Part shown: positions 8,140-17,681 of the stretch, in pieces
How the letters are laid out: each line of letters starts with the position of its first letter
How positions within the stretch are numbered: the first letter of the stretch is position 1
Source: Rariglobus hedericola
Lineage (GTDB): Bacteria; Verrucomicrobiota; Verrucomicrobiia; Opitutales; Opitutaceae
Assembly: GCF_007559335.1 (NCBI RefSeq)
Contig: NZ_VMBG01000001.1
Location: 248,001-312,000 of the forward strand
Reading direction: 5' to 3'
Length of the DNA: 64,000 bases
Notes under the pieces: model-generated
What the model was told of the DNA's origin: nothing
Databases searched by the model: none
Seen by the model: the letters and a program-made list of their open reading frames with translations, nothing else
Position numbers and translations under genes: made by a program

Positions 8140-9327
8140 ATGAGCGAAATCAATTCTGCGGTGCGGCAATCAGGTCAACACGGTCCGCTTGGGCTTTACG
8201 TGCATGTTCCGTTTTGCGCATCGACGTGCGATTTCTGTGCGTTTTACCAGACCACGCCAACGGCAGATGGTATCGATCAATATATGAAAGCGATGGCCGA
8301 TGAGGCGGCCTTGGTCGCCTGGGACGGTCGCCGGATCGAAACGGTTTTCTGGGGTGGAGGCACCCCTGGGCTGCTGTCTCCGCAGGATATCCGCCGGTTG
8401 GGGAACATCGTGAGCGCACGGCTTGGCGGCGGGGCGACGGAGTGGACGGTGGAAATGGCACCGGCTTCCGTGACCGAGGCGCGACTGGAGGCGTTGAAAG
8501 AAATCGGGGTCACGCGTATCTCGATGGGGGCACAATCATTTCAACCGGAGTTGCTCGACGGATTGGGGCGCCAGCACACGCGCGAGCAAATTTTCCGTGC
8601 TTACGAGCGCATCCGTGCGGCGAATTTCGCGAGTGTGAACATCGACCTGATGTTCGCTTTGCCCGGGCAGGACGAAGCGGCATGGCTGGCTGATCTGGGC
8701 GAAGCACTGGCATTGGCGCCGGATCATCTTTCGACGTATTGCCTCACCTTCGAAGAGGACACGAAACTCTGGGTGAAGTTGTCCAAGGGACAGGTGAAGC
8801 TCGACGTCGAGCACGAGGCGCGGCTCTACGAAACGACTTGGGCGCGGTTGGAGGAGTCGGGTTACGTCCAATATGAAGTGTCGAATTTCGCACGATCAGG
8901 TCATGCGTGCCTCCATAACTTGAATACGTGGCGCATGCACGAGTGGGCCGGACTGGGGCCGTCGGCCGCCTCGCAACACGCGGGCTGGCGCGGAGGAAAT
9001 GTGGCGGATCTGGTCAAATGGCAGGAACTCGTCTCCCGGGGCGAACGGGTGACCGAGGACCGGGTGCAGCTCACGCCGGCGCTGCTGGCCGAGGATGCGC
9101 TGATTTTTGGCGTGCGGATGAATGCAGGGGTTGACCTCGGGGCGTTGCGCGGCCGTTTCCCGTCCGCGCCATGGGATGCGGTCTCAGCCGAGATTGCACG
9201 GCTGACCGATGCGGAGGTCGCGGTAGTGAAGGACGACCATCTGCGGCTGACGACACGCGGCCGGTTGATCGCGGATACGGTGGGCGGCGAACTGATGCAG
9301 GCGTTTTCCGAAGCTGCCGAGGCGTGA
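8140..9327 (+). CDS. hemW: HemW-like radical SAM protein
   Basis: The 395-residue protein carries the radical-SAM cluster motif CASTCDFC right after GLYVHVPF, then WGGGTPGLL, GVTRISMGAQSF, NIDLMFALPGQ and the HemW C-terminal block HNLNTWRMHEWAGLGPSAAS. HemW was long annotated as an oxygen-independent coproporphyrinogen oxidase but is considered a heme chaperone. The third cysteine is followed by F-C-A-F, as in HemW rather than HemN. Start set at ATG 8140; an upstream GTG at 8107 in frame is possible. No Shine-Dalgarno is visible at either site. Confidence 0.88.
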   Translation: MSEINSAVRQSGQHGPLGLYVHVPFCASTCDFCAFYQTTPTADGIDQYMKAMADEAALVAWDGRRIETVFWGGGTPGLLSPQDIRRLGNIVSARLGGGATEWTVEMAPASVTEARLEALKEIGVTRISMGAQSFQPELLDGLGRQHTREQIFRAYERIRAANFASVNIDLMFALPGQDEAAWLADLGEALALAPDHLSTYCLTFEEDTKLWVKLSKGQVKLDVEHEARLYETTWARLEESGYVQYEVSNFARSGHACLHNLNTWRMHEWAGLGPSAASQHAGWRGGNVADLVKWQELVSRGERVTEDRVQLTPALLAEDALIFGVRMNAGVDLGALRGRFPSAPWDAVSAEIARLTDAEVAVVKDDHLRLTTRGRLIADTVGGELMQAFSEAAEA

Positions 9328-9414
9328 GGTCGTGCGCCTCGGTCCTTGCCAAGTTCATGTCGTCCGGCACAGGGTGAGGTTCGGCGAATTTCTCCGACCG
9401 TATTTTTATTTTAT

Positions 9415-9924
9415 ATGAAACACCCCCTGCGTTCTTCTTTTTTTATTCTGATGCTGGCTGCCCTGCTGGCAGTGGCAGGCTGTAACAGCAGCACAAAGAA
9501 GATGAAGGATGAGGACATGGTAATGGCGCGGTTCCTCGTTGAGGCCAGCGAAGGCGATGCGTTTGCCTCGGTGACCCTTCCGGTGAGCGGAGTGCAGATT
9601 GTGGTGAACAACAAACCGGTCGTGACCGAGTTCGATTATGTCAGTGTAGAACTGGCGAAGTCGGATCTCGGCACCTTTATCGTCTTTAACCTTACGGGTG
9701 ATGCTTCGCGGGATGTCTATCGTTTTACGGGCAATAACCAGGGCAAGCGACTGGTGCTGTTCATTGGTGGAAAGCCGGTGGGCGCCCGTATGATCGATCG
9801 TGCGTTCAATACCGGATCGATCGCGGTTTTCGCAGCAATTCCCGAAGAGGAATTGCCCGCAATCGTGAAAAAAATGAATGAGACGGCCATCGAAATTCAG
9901 CGCCGCATTTCCAAGGAGAAGTAA
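9415..9924 (+). CDS. Small lipoprotein of unknown function
   Basis: A 169-residue protein with a clear lipoprotein signal ending AVAGC (start MKHPLRSSFF). The mature part is a compact alpha/beta domain with YVSVELAKSDLGTFIVFNLTGDASRD and GKRLVLFIGGKPVGAR. This is faintly like the SecD/preprotein-translocase type P1 repeat in which small-residue and hydrophobic strands alternate, but I would not assign a function. It lies three bases before an M23 peptidase gene, so the two are probably made together and may act in the periplasm or at the cell wall. Confidence 0.7.
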   Translation: MKHPLRSSFFILMLAALLAVAGCNSSTKKMKDEDMVMARFLVEASEGDAFASVTLPVSGVQIVVNNKPVVTEFDYVSVELAKSDLGTFIVFNLTGDASRDVYRFTGNNQGKRLVLFIGGKPVGARMIDRAFNTGSIAVFAAIPEEELPAIVKKMNETAIEIQRRISKEK

Positions 9925-9927
9925 GGA

Positions 9928-10947
9928 ATGGCCGGATGTGTTTCGGGTTGGTTGATTTTTTTGTGTCCGCTGGCGGTATTCGCGGCGGGCCCGCGCATCG
10001 AGTTAGTGTGGCCTACGCCCAATACGGCTTATCTCGAGGGTAAGCCGATCGATGCTTACGTGCAGCCGACAGTTTCCGGGGAGGTGACGTCCGGGCTTTT
10101 CGGCTGCGCGCGCAGCGGTGGCGGGCAGTTTCACGAAGGCGTGGATTTAAAGCCGGTATCGCGCGACCGGAAGGGCGAGCCGACGGATGATGTGTTTGCC
10201 ACGATGACGGGTGTGGTGAGGCACATCAACAAACGCTCAGGCGAGAGCAGTTACGGTCGGTATATTGTGATCGAGCACCCCGACTTGAAACCGGCGGTGT
10301 ATACGCTTTACGCGCATCTCAGCGCGGTCTCCGTGGGATTAAACCCGGGGGACACGGTGCAGCGCGGACAGGTGATTGCCACGATGGGGCGTTCGGCGGG
10401 CGGCTATGCGATTCCCAAGGATCGCGCCCACCTGCATTACGAAATCGGTCTGATGATGACGCGGCAGTTCCAGTCGTGGTATGACTGGAAAAAGTTCGGC
10501 AGTCCCAACGAGCAGGGGCTTTACAACGGCATGAATCTCATGGCCGTGAACGCGCTGGATTTCTTTAACGAATTTCGTGCGCGTCGCGTAAATAACTTCA
10601 CCGAATATTTTGCGCAGCTTCCTGCGGTGGCCCGTGTGCGCATCGCCACCACGCGCACGCCGGATTTCGTGCAACGGTATCCTGAACTGCTGACGACCCC
10701 CGTGCCGATGGGCGGCGTGGCGGGTTGGGAAATGAAGGTCAACGCCACAGGGATTCCGTTTTCGTGGACTCCGCTGGCGGCGACTGACGTGATCGGGTTT
10801 CGTGCAAACGAGATCCGGTTGTCGGAGGTCGATGCCGATGCAATCAAGCGCTTTCGCTGCAAGTCCATCGCGGTGTCACGACGCGGCGAATACACGCCGG
10901 GCCGTGATCTCGACACAATGCTGCAGCTCGTGTTCGGCGTGCGCTGA
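9928..10947 (+). CDS. Secreted M23 family metallopeptidase (LytM-like)
   Basis: This 339-residue protein has a signal peptide (MAGCVSGWLIFLCPLAVFAA) and an M23/LytM-type domain near residues 65-180. The zinc-ligand blocks are FHEGVDLKP (HxxxD), YTLYAHL and the final HLHYEIG (HxH). Active M23 enzymes cut peptide cross-links in peptidoglycan, and all ligands are present, so activity is expected. The remaining 160 residues have no recognised domain. It follows the lipoprotein by three bases and its stop is three bases from the converging nadA stop with no terminator between. Confidence 0.88.
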   Translation: MAGCVSGWLIFLCPLAVFAAGPRIELVWPTPNTAYLEGKPIDAYVQPTVSGEVTSGLFGCARSGGGQFHEGVDLKPVSRDRKGEPTDDVFATMTGVVRHINKRSGESSYGRYIVIEHPDLKPAVYTLYAHLSAVSVGLNPGDTVQRGQVIATMGRSAGGYAIPKDRAHLHYEIGLMMTRQFQSWYDWKKFGSPNEQGLYNGMNLMAVNALDFFNEFRARRVNNFTEYFAQLPAVARVRIATTRTPDFVQRYPELLTTPVPMGGVAGWEMKVNATGIPFSWTPLAATDVIGFRANEIRLSEVDADAIKRFRCKSIAVSRRGEYTPGRDLDTMLQLVFGVR

Positions 10948-10950
10948 GGA

Positions 10951-11931
10951 TCAGCGCTTGCTCCAGTCCAGCATGCGTTGGATCGGAACGAGCGCGGCGG
11001 TGCGGATGGCTTCCGGCACATCGATGACGGGCGACAGGTTTTTCAACGCATCGCGGACCTTCTCGATGGTGTTCATCTTCATGAAACGGCAGTCGTTGCA
11101 GGCGCAAGAATCGGTTGGGCCGGCGATGAAGGTCTTGTGCGGAACTTCTTTGCGCAGGCGGTGCAGCATGCCGCTCTCGGTGACGACGATGATCTCGGTG
11201 GCGGGGGTTTCCTTGGCGAATTTCACCATGAGCTCGGTGGAGCAAACCTCGTCGGCGAGATCGCGCACGGCTTGCGTGCACTCGGGATGGGCGACGACGG
11301 GCGCGTTGGGGAATTTGGCGCGGACTTTTTCCACGGCCTGCGTCGTGAACATGACGTGTGCGTAACAGCTGCCGGGCCACAGGCGCATCTTGCGGCCGGT
11401 CTGCTGGGAAACCCACTGGCCGAGATTCTGGTCGGGGACGAAGAGGATGTCTTTGTCGGCGGGGATTTGGTTGACGATTTTGACGGCGTTGCCGCTGGTG
11501 ACGATCACGTCGCTCAGCGCTTTCACGCCGGCGGAACAGTTGATGTAAGCGACGACGTAAACGTTGGGATTGGCGGCTTTGTAGGCGGCGAGACGATCGT
11601 CGGGGCAGGAGTCGGAGAGTGAGCAACCGGCGTCGATGTCGGGCAGCAAAACCGTGCGCGCGGGGTTCACGATCTTGGCGGTTTCAGCCATGAAGTGGAC
11701 GCCGCAGAAGAGAATCACGTCGGCCTGCGCGGCCTGTGCCTGATACGACAGACCAAGGGAATCACCGACGTAATCGGCGACCTGCTGGATGGCCTCGATC
11801 TGGTAGTTGTGGGCCAGGATGACGGCGTTGCGTTCGCGTTTGAGCGCGAGGATTTCCTCCTGAATGGGCGTAAGCTTCGGCGGGGCCGAACGCGGGAGGA
11901 GGACGAGGGGCTCGTAATCGAGAACAGGCAT
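10951..11931 (-). CDS. nadA: Quinolinate synthase
   Basis: The 326-residue enzyme would condense iminoaspartate and dihydroxyacetone phosphate to quinolinate for NAD synthesis, using a [4Fe-4S] cluster. The three cluster cysteines are expected in YINCSAGVKA, HPECTQAV and the CACNDCRFMKMN region. Other family blocks are AHNYQ, DYVGDSLGLS and CGVHFMAETAKI. The start MPVLDYEP was preferred because longer versions overlap the TPR gene. nadB and nadC are not nearby. It is third in a fur-TPR-nadA unit, 29 bases after the TPR gene. Confidence 0.93.
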   Translation of the reverse strand: MPVLDYEPLVLLPRSAPPKLTPIQEEILALKRERNAVILAHNYQIEAIQQVADYVGDSLGLSYQAQAAQADVILFCGVHFMAETAKIVNPARTVLLPDIDAGCSLSDSCPDDRLAAYKAANPNVYVVAYINCSAGVKALSDVIVTSGNAVKIVNQIPADKDILFVPDQNLGQWVSQQTGRKMRLWPGSCYAHVMFTTQAVEKVRAKFPNAPVVAHPECTQAVRDLADEVCSTELMVKFAKETPATEIIVVTESGMLHRLRKEVPHKTFIAGPTDSCACNDCRFMKMNTIEKVRDALKNLSPVIDVPEAIRTAALVPIQRMLDWSKR

Positions 11932-11960
11932 GGCGGGAAAAATGGCAGGCGGTAACCGGC

Positions 11961-12329
11961 TCAGCTCTGGGGCTTGAGCTGCGATAACAGCGCTTTGAAT
12001 TCGCGGACGTTTTTCAAACTCTCCAAATCGGGGTCGTGCGACATCCAATCATAGTCGGTGTAGCCGAGATGGATGGCTTCACCGAGCACGCGAAGGGCGT
12101 CGGACCGGCGTTTGCTGAGAGCGAGGCTGCAGGCGAGATTGTAGCGGGCGGTGGCGTTGTCGGGCTGAAGACGGACGAGCTTGCGGTCCATCTTGAGGCC
12201 ATCGGCAATGCGACCGGTTTTCGTGTAGAGACCGCCGAGCAGTTCGATCACATCTTCGTAGCCCGGCTCGCGCTTGAGCACGGATTCGTAGAAGGCGATG
12301 TCGAAGGCGGGATCTTCTTTGCGGGACAT
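11961..12329 (-). CDS. Small tetratricopeptide-repeat protein
   Basis: The 122-residue protein consists of two to three TPR-like helical pairs: FYESVLKREPGYEDVIELLG, GRIADGLKMDRKLVRLQPD and ARYNLACSLALSKRRSDAL with the typical LxxxYxxxG spacing. No signal peptide. It would be a small scaffold or protein-binding module. It lies 7 bases after fur and 29 before nadA, so it is probably cotranscribed with both. Partner unknown. Confidence 0.8.
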   Translation of the reverse strand: MSRKEDPAFDIAFYESVLKREPGYEDVIELLGGLYTKTGRIADGLKMDRKLVRLQPDNATARYNLACSLALSKRRSDALRVLGEAIHLGYTDYDWMSHDPDLESLKNVREFKALLSQLKPQS

Positions 12330-12336
12330 GTGCGAT

Positions 12337-12804
12337 TTAAGCGTGGTTTTTGCAGCCGCCCGATTGCTTGAGGGCGTTGCAATGAGCGCTGACCTGAAGT
12401 CGCTGGGTGACGGGGGTCAGTCCCAATTTGGTGGAAACGGTGCTGCCATACCACTCCATGAACGGGGCGCTGATCTCGAAAATCTTGTCGCAATCCACGC
12501 AGATGACCTGCGCGACCTGCGCGTTATTGGTCGAGATGGGCAGGTAGTATTTGATGTTGGTGCCGATATCGACCTCACGCAGCAAAGCGCTCTCGGTCAT
12601 GATCGGCAGCGTGCGGTAAACGGTGGCACGCGACACGGAGTCATCGATGGCACGTGCGTGATCGAGGAGTTCCTCGGCGGTAAAGTGTTCCTTGCGCGCG
12701 AACGCCGCCTCGAAAATGGCGAGGCGCTGGTTGGTCATGCGGAGACCTTTTCGGGCGAGGTAATCTCTGAATTTTTCGCGGGCCGCGTCGTTACTCACAG
12801 GCAA
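12337..12804 (-). CDS. Fur family transcriptional regulator
   Basis: A 155-residue Fur-superfamily repressor. The winged helix shows [22 protein letters not shown] and [12 protein letters not shown], the conserved recognition helix. The C-terminal part has one CxxC (CVDC) for a structural metal; a second potential pair lies near the end ([10 protein letters not shown]). The subtype (Fur, Zur, PerR) cannot be read with confidence. It heads the fur-TPR-nadA unit and diverges from priA across 104 bases; I did not find a convincing Fur box there. Confidence 0.88.
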   Translation of the reverse strand: MPVSNDAAREKFRDYLARKGLRMTNQRLAIFEAAFARKEHFTAEELLDHARAIDDSVSRATVYRTLPIMTESALLREVDIGTNIKYYLPISTNNAQVAQVICVDCDKIFEISAPFMEWYGSTVSTKLGLTPVTQRLQVSAHCNALKQSGGCKNHA

Positions 12805-12908
12805 AATGTCGGTGGGGTGGTGGAAGCTGTCAACTGGTTCGTCGGATGCTTAAATTCGTGGTCGGCGCGCTTGCAGGGTGGCGGACGGGGGTTCATCAAC
12901 CACTGCTT

Positions 12909-15146
12909 ATGACGGTTGGCGTGCATCCCCTCGCGGGCTTTGACAAGCTCCTGCACTACAAGGTGCCGGAATCGTTGCGCGCGCAAATCGCCATCGGCTC
13001 CCTGGTGCGGATTCCGATCATGAACCGCCTGCTCCTCGGAATCGTCGCGGAGTTTAGCGAGCCGGTGGATTTCCCCGTGAGCCGTCTCAAGCCCCTGGCC
13101 GACGTGGTTTATCCGTTCCCGGCGCTGCCTCCGGATTTGCTCAGTCTGGCGCGCTGGATGTCGAGTTACTACGCCGCGAAGCACGACTCGATTATCGAGA
13201 CGATGTTGCCGGCCGCCGTGCGCAACGCGGCCAACATCAAACAGGAAAAACTGCTCTCCATCGCCCGGGTGATTCCTGCCGATGAACTGGCTGCTTTGAT
13301 GAAACGCGCGCCGGCGCAGAGCAAACTTTACCAGTTCCTCGCCCAGCAGTTTAAGCCTCAGAAAAAATCTTTGGTAATAGGACGGTTGGGGGCGACGGCC
13401 GCAGTTGTCGCCGCGCTCGTTAAACGCGGACTCGTGCTCGAAGAAAACCGGCGCGTCGAACGTATCGCCTACACCGACGACTGGTCGACGGGCGAAGTCG
13501 TTGCTTCGCAACCGCACAATCTTAACCCGGGCCAGCAAACGGCGGTTGATACGATCGCAGCGACGTTGGCCGAGAATAAATTTGTCGTCACGCTGCTTCA
13601 CGGCGTGACCGGATCGGGCAAGACGGAGGTCTATTTGCGCGCGATGCATGATGCGCTCGCCGTGGGTGGCGGCGTGATTTTTCTCGTGCCTGAAGTGGCG
13701 CTAACGCCACAGACGGTGTCGCGGTTGCGCGGGCGCCTCGAAGCCATCGCGCCCGGCCATAAATGCATGGTCTGGCACAGTCACCTGAGTGAAGGCGAGC
13801 GACTCGACGGCTGGCTCTCTCTGGCGACGGGTGAATCTAAAATCGTGGTCGGCGCGCGTTCGGCGATCTTTGCTCCGGTGCAAAACCTGAAGCTCATCAT
13901 TGTCGATGAGGAGCATGAACCCGCTTACAAGCAGGACGAGACGCCGCGTTACCATGGCCGCGATGTCGCGGTGATGCGGGCCAAGTTGAACAACGCGTTG
14001 TGCCTGCTCGGCTCGGCGACGCCGTCGTTGGAAAGTTACTCGAATGCGCAGGCCGGGAAGTATCGGTTGATCGGTCTGCCGGAGCGCGTGGATGCGCGCA
14101 AATTGCCGCACATTGATATCGTGGATATGCGGGTCGAGATCGTGCGCCAGCGCGGGTTCACGTCACTCTCGCGCAAGCTCGTCGATGCCATGCACGCGCG
14201 TTTTGAGAAAAGGGAGCAGACGATTTTGTTTCTCAACCGCCGCGGCTATTCGCCGTCGATGCAGTGCACCAAGTGCGGGCATGTGGAGGAGTGTCCGCAT
14301 TGCAGCATCACGATGACCTACCATCGGAGTGACGAGAAGTTGCGTTGCCACCTGTGCGGACAAGAGGCGGTGGCGCCGGCTCGGTGTCCGGCCTGCGGTG
14401 CGCCCGAAATTCGTTGGAAAGGCATGGGCACGCAGCGGGTCGAGGAGGCGGTGCGCCGCGTGCTGCCGAAGGCGCGTCTCGAACGCATGGATACTGACAC
14501 CATGTCGAAGAAGAATCGATTCCGTGAAATCCTGTCGGATTTTCGCGCGGGTAAAATCGATATCCTGATCGGCACGCAGATGATCGCGAAGGGACTCGAT
14601 TTTCCCAACGTTACGCTCGTGGGCCTGATCGATGCGGACATCTCGATGCACATCCCGGATTTTCGCGCCAATGAACGGACTTTCCAATTGCTCGTGCAAG
14701 TGGCGGGTCGCGCCGGGCGAGGAGATCGCGCGGGCGAAGTCGTGGTGCAAACGTTCACGCCCCAGGCCGAGGCGATTCAGTTTTCACGGCATGCGGACTT
14801 CGAAGGTTTCGCTGCCAGCGAGTTGAAGATGCGGAAAGATTTTCGTTATCCGCCGTATCGGCACCTGATCCATCACTTGTTTCGCGGACCGAGCGAAGAG
14901 AAGCTCAAGTTCTTTACGGAGCAGTGGGCGCGGCACGTGGAAAAAGAGCTGGCCGGTCGCGTCGAGCTGCGCGGTCCATCGCCGTCGCCCATCGAAAAAA
15001 TCAAGGATGAGTATCGGTATCAGGTCTGGTATTTCACGAACGGCGTGACCCGGGTGATCGCCGATTTGAATGCGTTGCGCACGGCCTTTGCATGGCCTGA
15101 TGACATCACGCAAGTGCTCGATGTGGATCCGGTGAACCTGACGTAG
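12909..15146 (+). CDS. priA: Primosomal replication protein N' (PriA helicase)
   Basis: The 745-residue protein restarts stalled replication forks. It has an N-terminal 3' DNA-binding region (VHPLAGFDKLLHYKVP), Walker A GVTGSGKTEVY, Walker B IIVDEEHE, and the zinc-binding insertion with CTKCGHVEECPHC and CHLCG...CPACG. The helicase C-terminal blocks ILIGTQMIAKGLDFPNVTLV and QVAGRAGRGDR follow. ATG 12909 is preferred over the upstream 12846 start because it aligns with usual PriA N-termini. Its stop lies 9 bases from the converging comM stop. Confidence 0.95.
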   Translation: MTVGVHPLAGFDKLLHYKVPESLRAQIAIGSLVRIPIMNRLLLGIVAEFSEPVDFPVSRLKPLADVVYPFPALPPDLLSLARWMSSYYAAKHDSIIETMLPAAVRNAANIKQEKLLSIARVIPADELAALMKRAPAQSKLYQFLAQQFKPQKKSLVIGRLGATAAVVAALVKRGLVLEENRRVERIAYTDDWSTGEVVASQPHNLNPGQQTAVDTIAATLAENKFVVTLLHGVTGSGKTEVYLRAMHDALAVGGGVIFLVPEVALTPQTVSRLRGRLEAIAPGHKCMVWHSHLSEGERLDGWLSLATGESKIVVGARSAIFAPVQNLKLIIVDEEHEPAYKQDETPRYHGRDVAVMRAKLNNALCLLGSATPSLESYSNAQAGKYRLIGLPERVDARKLPHIDIVDMRVEIVRQRGFTSLSRKLVDAMHARFEKREQTILFLNRRGYSPSMQCTKCGHVEECPHCSITMTYHRSDEKLRCHLCGQEAVAPARCPACGAPEIRWKGMGTQRVEEAVRRVLPKARLERMDTDTMSKKNRFREILSDFRAGKIDILIGTQMIAKGLDFPNVTLVGLIDADISMHIPDFRANERTFQLLVQVAGRAGRGDRAGEVVVQTFTPQAEAIQFSRHADFEGFAASELKMRKDFRYPPYRHLIHHLFRGPSEEKLKFFTEQWARHVEKELAGRVELRGPSPSPIEKIKDEYRYQVWYFTNGVTRVIADLNALRTAFAWPDDITQVLDVDPVNLT

Positions 15147-15155
15147 TCGGCCTGC

Positions 15156-16700
15156 TTAGTAGAACAGGTTGCGGTCGAGGCTGCGGTATTGGATGGCTTC
15201 GAGTAAGTGTGGGGCCTCGATGCGGTCAGAGGCGGCGAGGTCGGCGATGGTGCGGGCAACTTTCAAGATGCGGTCGTAGGCACGTGCGGAGAGCGATAGC
15301 TGTTCCATCGCCTGCTGGAGCAGGTCGCCGAGAGACGAATCAATGACGCAGTGCGCGCGGATTTGCGCGTGGGTCATGCGGGCGTTGGCGGTGGTGCGGG
15401 TGCCGGCGAAGCGGGCGAGCTGGCGTTCGCGGGCGGCCTGCACGCGGGCGCGGATATCGGCCGACGACTCGGCGGGTTGCTCGGTGCGCAGTTCGTTGAT
15501 CGATAGCGCGGGCGCCTCGATGTGCAGGTCGATGCGATCAAGCAGCGGGCCGCTGATGCGGGCGCGGTAACGCTGGATCTGCGCGGGCGAGCATCGGCAT
15601 TCGTGACGCGGGTCGCCGAGGTAGCCGCACGGGCAGGGGTTCATGGCTGCGACAAGCATGAAGCTGCACGGCAGCGTCACTTTTCCAGCGCTGCGTGAGA
15701 TGGTGACGTGACCGTCCTCGAGCGGTTGTCGGAGGACTTCGAGGGCGCTGCGTTTGAACTCGGGGAGCTCGTCGAGAAACAGCACGCCATTGTGCGCCAA
15801 GGAGATTTCGCCGGGCCCGGGAACGGTGCCGCCGCCGAGGAGGCCAACATCGGAAATGGTGTGGTGTGGCGAGCGCACGGGACGGCGGCCGAAGACAGGG
15901 GCTCCGCCGCCGCTCAAGGTTTGTCCGGCTGCGGAGTGGATGCTGAGAATCTGCAGTGATTCATCGAGCGTGGGTGAGGGGAGGATGGTCGGGATGCGTT
16001 TCGCGACCATTGATTTTCCGCTGCCGGGCGGCCCGATCATGATCAGATTATGTTCACCGGCGGCGGACACCTCGATAGCGCGGCGGAGTGCGTGCTGGCC
16101 CTTGATCTCGGCAAAGTCACCCGACGACATGTCGGGACCGGCCTCGATGCTGATGCTCGCCGCATGGGGGATGGGCTCCAAGGCGAGTTCACCGCTTAAA
16201 AAACGCACGGCTTGGTCGAGGGATTTGACGGGGTAGGAAGCAACTCCATCGACGAGGGCGGCTTCCTCGGCGGATACGGGCGGGAGCAGGACGCCGCGTT
16301 TGCCCAGTTTTTTTGCGAGACGGGCGAGGGCGAGGGCGCCACGCACAGGGCGGGTGGCGCCGGAGAGGCTGAGTTCGCCGGCGATCAGATAATCGTCGAT
16401 GCCGGGGGCGTTGATTTGTTCGGTCGCGAGCAGGATGCCGAGGGCGATGGGGAGATCGTAGAACGGGCCTTCTTTACGCAGGTGACCGGGGGCGAGATTG
16501 ATGGTCGTGCGGGTGCGAGGTGACTTGAACCCGCTGTTGCTGAGGGCCGAGACCACGCGGTCGTCAGACTCCTTGACGGCGGCATCGGGCAGGCCAACCA
16601 AAATGAGTTTAGGGTCGCCGCTTTCACCGGAGTTCACCTCCACATGGACCAATTCCGCGTCGATGCCTTGCAGTGCGGCGGAGGAAATCGTCGCAAGCAT
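15156..16700 (-). CDS. comM: YifB/ComM family Mg-chelatase-like AAA+ ATPase
   Basis: This 514-residue protein begins with the ComM N-terminal domain ([15 protein letters not shown], then [12 protein letters not shown]) and has Walker [14 protein letters not shown], Walker [11 protein letters not shown] and sensor [15 protein letters not shown] small C-terminal Mg-chelatase domain ends [19 protein letters not shown]. ComM is a hexameric branch-migration helicase that helps integrate incoming DNA during natural transformation. It starts 6 bases after the stop of the HD-domain gene, so they are likely cotranscribed. Its presence beside a type IV pilus motor block is compatible with competence. 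Confidence 0.93.
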   Translation of the reverse strand: MLATISSAALQGIDAELVHVEVNSGESGDPKLILVGLPDAAVKESDDRVVSALSNSGFKSPRTRTTINLAPGHLRKEGPFYDLPIALGILLATEQINAPGIDDYLIAGELSLSGATRPVRGALALARLAKKLGKRGVLLPPVSAEEAALVDGVASYPVKSLDQAVRFLSGELALEPIPHAASISIEAGPDMSSGDFAEIKGQHALRRAIEVSAAGEHNLIMIGPPGSGKSMVAKRIPTILPSPTLDESLQILSIHSAAGQTLSGGGAPVFGRRPVRSPHHTISDVGLLGGGTVPGPGEISLAHNGVLFLDELPEFKRSALEVLRQPLEDGHVTISRSAGKVTLPCSFMLVAAMNPCPCGYLGDPRHECRCSPAQIQRYRARISGPLLDRIDLHIEAPALSINELRTEQPAESSADIRARVQAARERQLARFAGTRTTANARMTHAQIRAHCVIDSSLGDLLQQAMEQLSLSARAYDRILKVARTIADLAASDRIEAPHLLEAIQYRSLDRNLFY

Positions 16701-16706
16701 GGCTGA

Positions 16707-17552
16707 TTAAATCGCTGCGACGGAGTGCCGGCGCGCGATCTCACCGAGGTTGCGTTCTACCGCGTCGATGTAGGGGTGAGTGCCGTCGGCTTGAGTGAGG
16801 AACCGGTAAACGCCGAGGAAGTCGTTTTCCAGTTTGGGCCTCACGACTTTTTCCCAGAATAGAGAAGTTCCCGCGATGAGTTGTGCGGGGGATTTGAATA
16901 CACGCTGGGAGGAAGGCAGTCCGAGGAATGCGTCGGACTCGGCGAATTCGTTGAACAACAGCTCCAGCTCATCGGGGTAGTCGTCCGCAGCCATTTGCCC
17001 GAGGTAGTCGGCGGTGGCCACCATACTGGCGAGCACATGATCGTCGCGCCGGTTGAAACGGAGTTTCATGCCGGTCGTCGAAGGGCCGGTGCAGCGAATC
17101 GCGCCGAGCACGGTGTCGATTTCGTCGATCTTGAGGCCCAGGGTGGGTAAATAAGACGCGCTCAGAGCGCAGCTGCGCAGAACGTGGCAAAACGTGTATT
17201 TGGCACCAGTGCCGAGGCGATCTGAACGGAGTTTTAGATAGCCGCTGTCGTGTAAAAGGGCGGTGGCGAGACCCAGTTCGAACTGGCGGTGGGTGAACGG
17301 TGTTTCACCGGAAGTCTGACGTGCGGCGAACAAATCCACATAAGCCACCGTGACCTGCAGAGTATGACGGAAATCGTGATAGCTCAGGTCGTTGGCTTGG
17401 TAATCTAGATAACCGCCAGTGAAGAGTTTTTGAACTCCGGCCAAAAGCTCGCAGGTGAACGTTTCGGATGCACCGGGAAACAGAGTGCGAGTGGCATCAA
17501 GGATGGCTTCGGTGACAGACTCTGCGCGCGTGGTGTCAGTCGTGAGAGGCAT
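16707..17552 (-). CDS. HD-domain phosphohydrolase
   Basis: A 281-residue protein with a complete HD metal site: His in LSYHDFRHTLQVT, the HD pair in LLHDSGYLKLR, His in TFCHVLRSC and Asp in MVATADYLGQ. The YHDFRHT block resembles the HNxxH-containing core of cyclic-nucleotide phosphodiesterases more than that of dNTPases. Substrate is unknown: a cyclic nucleotide, (p)ppGpp or other phosphoester are possible. No signal peptide or receiver domain. It precedes comM by 6 bases in one unit and diverges from coaE. Confidence 0.78.
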   Translation of the reverse strand: MPLTTDTTRAESVTEAILDATRTLFPGASETFTCELLAGVQKLFTGGYLDYQANDLSYHDFRHTLQVTVAYVDLFAARQTSGETPFTHRQFELGLATALLHDSGYLKLRSDRLGTGAKYTFCHVLRSCALSASYLPTLGLKIDEIDTVLGAIRCTGPSTTGMKLRFNRRDDHVLASMVATADYLGQMAADDYPDELELLFNEFAESDAFLGLPSSQRVFKSPAQLIAGTSLFWEKVVRPKLENDFLGVYRFLTQADGTHPYIDAVERNLGEIARRHSVAAI

Positions 17553-17681
17553 GTCGTGGTCCGGCCGGTTTTACGAGGAAGTGGAGTTACGCAAAACTAT
17601 GGCGAAGCGAGCTGTGAGTAATGATTTGCGGAATGCGCGCGCAAGCCCAATCTTCGTATTCAACTATTCACCGACTCCACG

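Noticed and set aside
12805-12908. Fur box between fur and priA
   Set aside because: No palindrome resembling a 7-1-7 Fur site was found.
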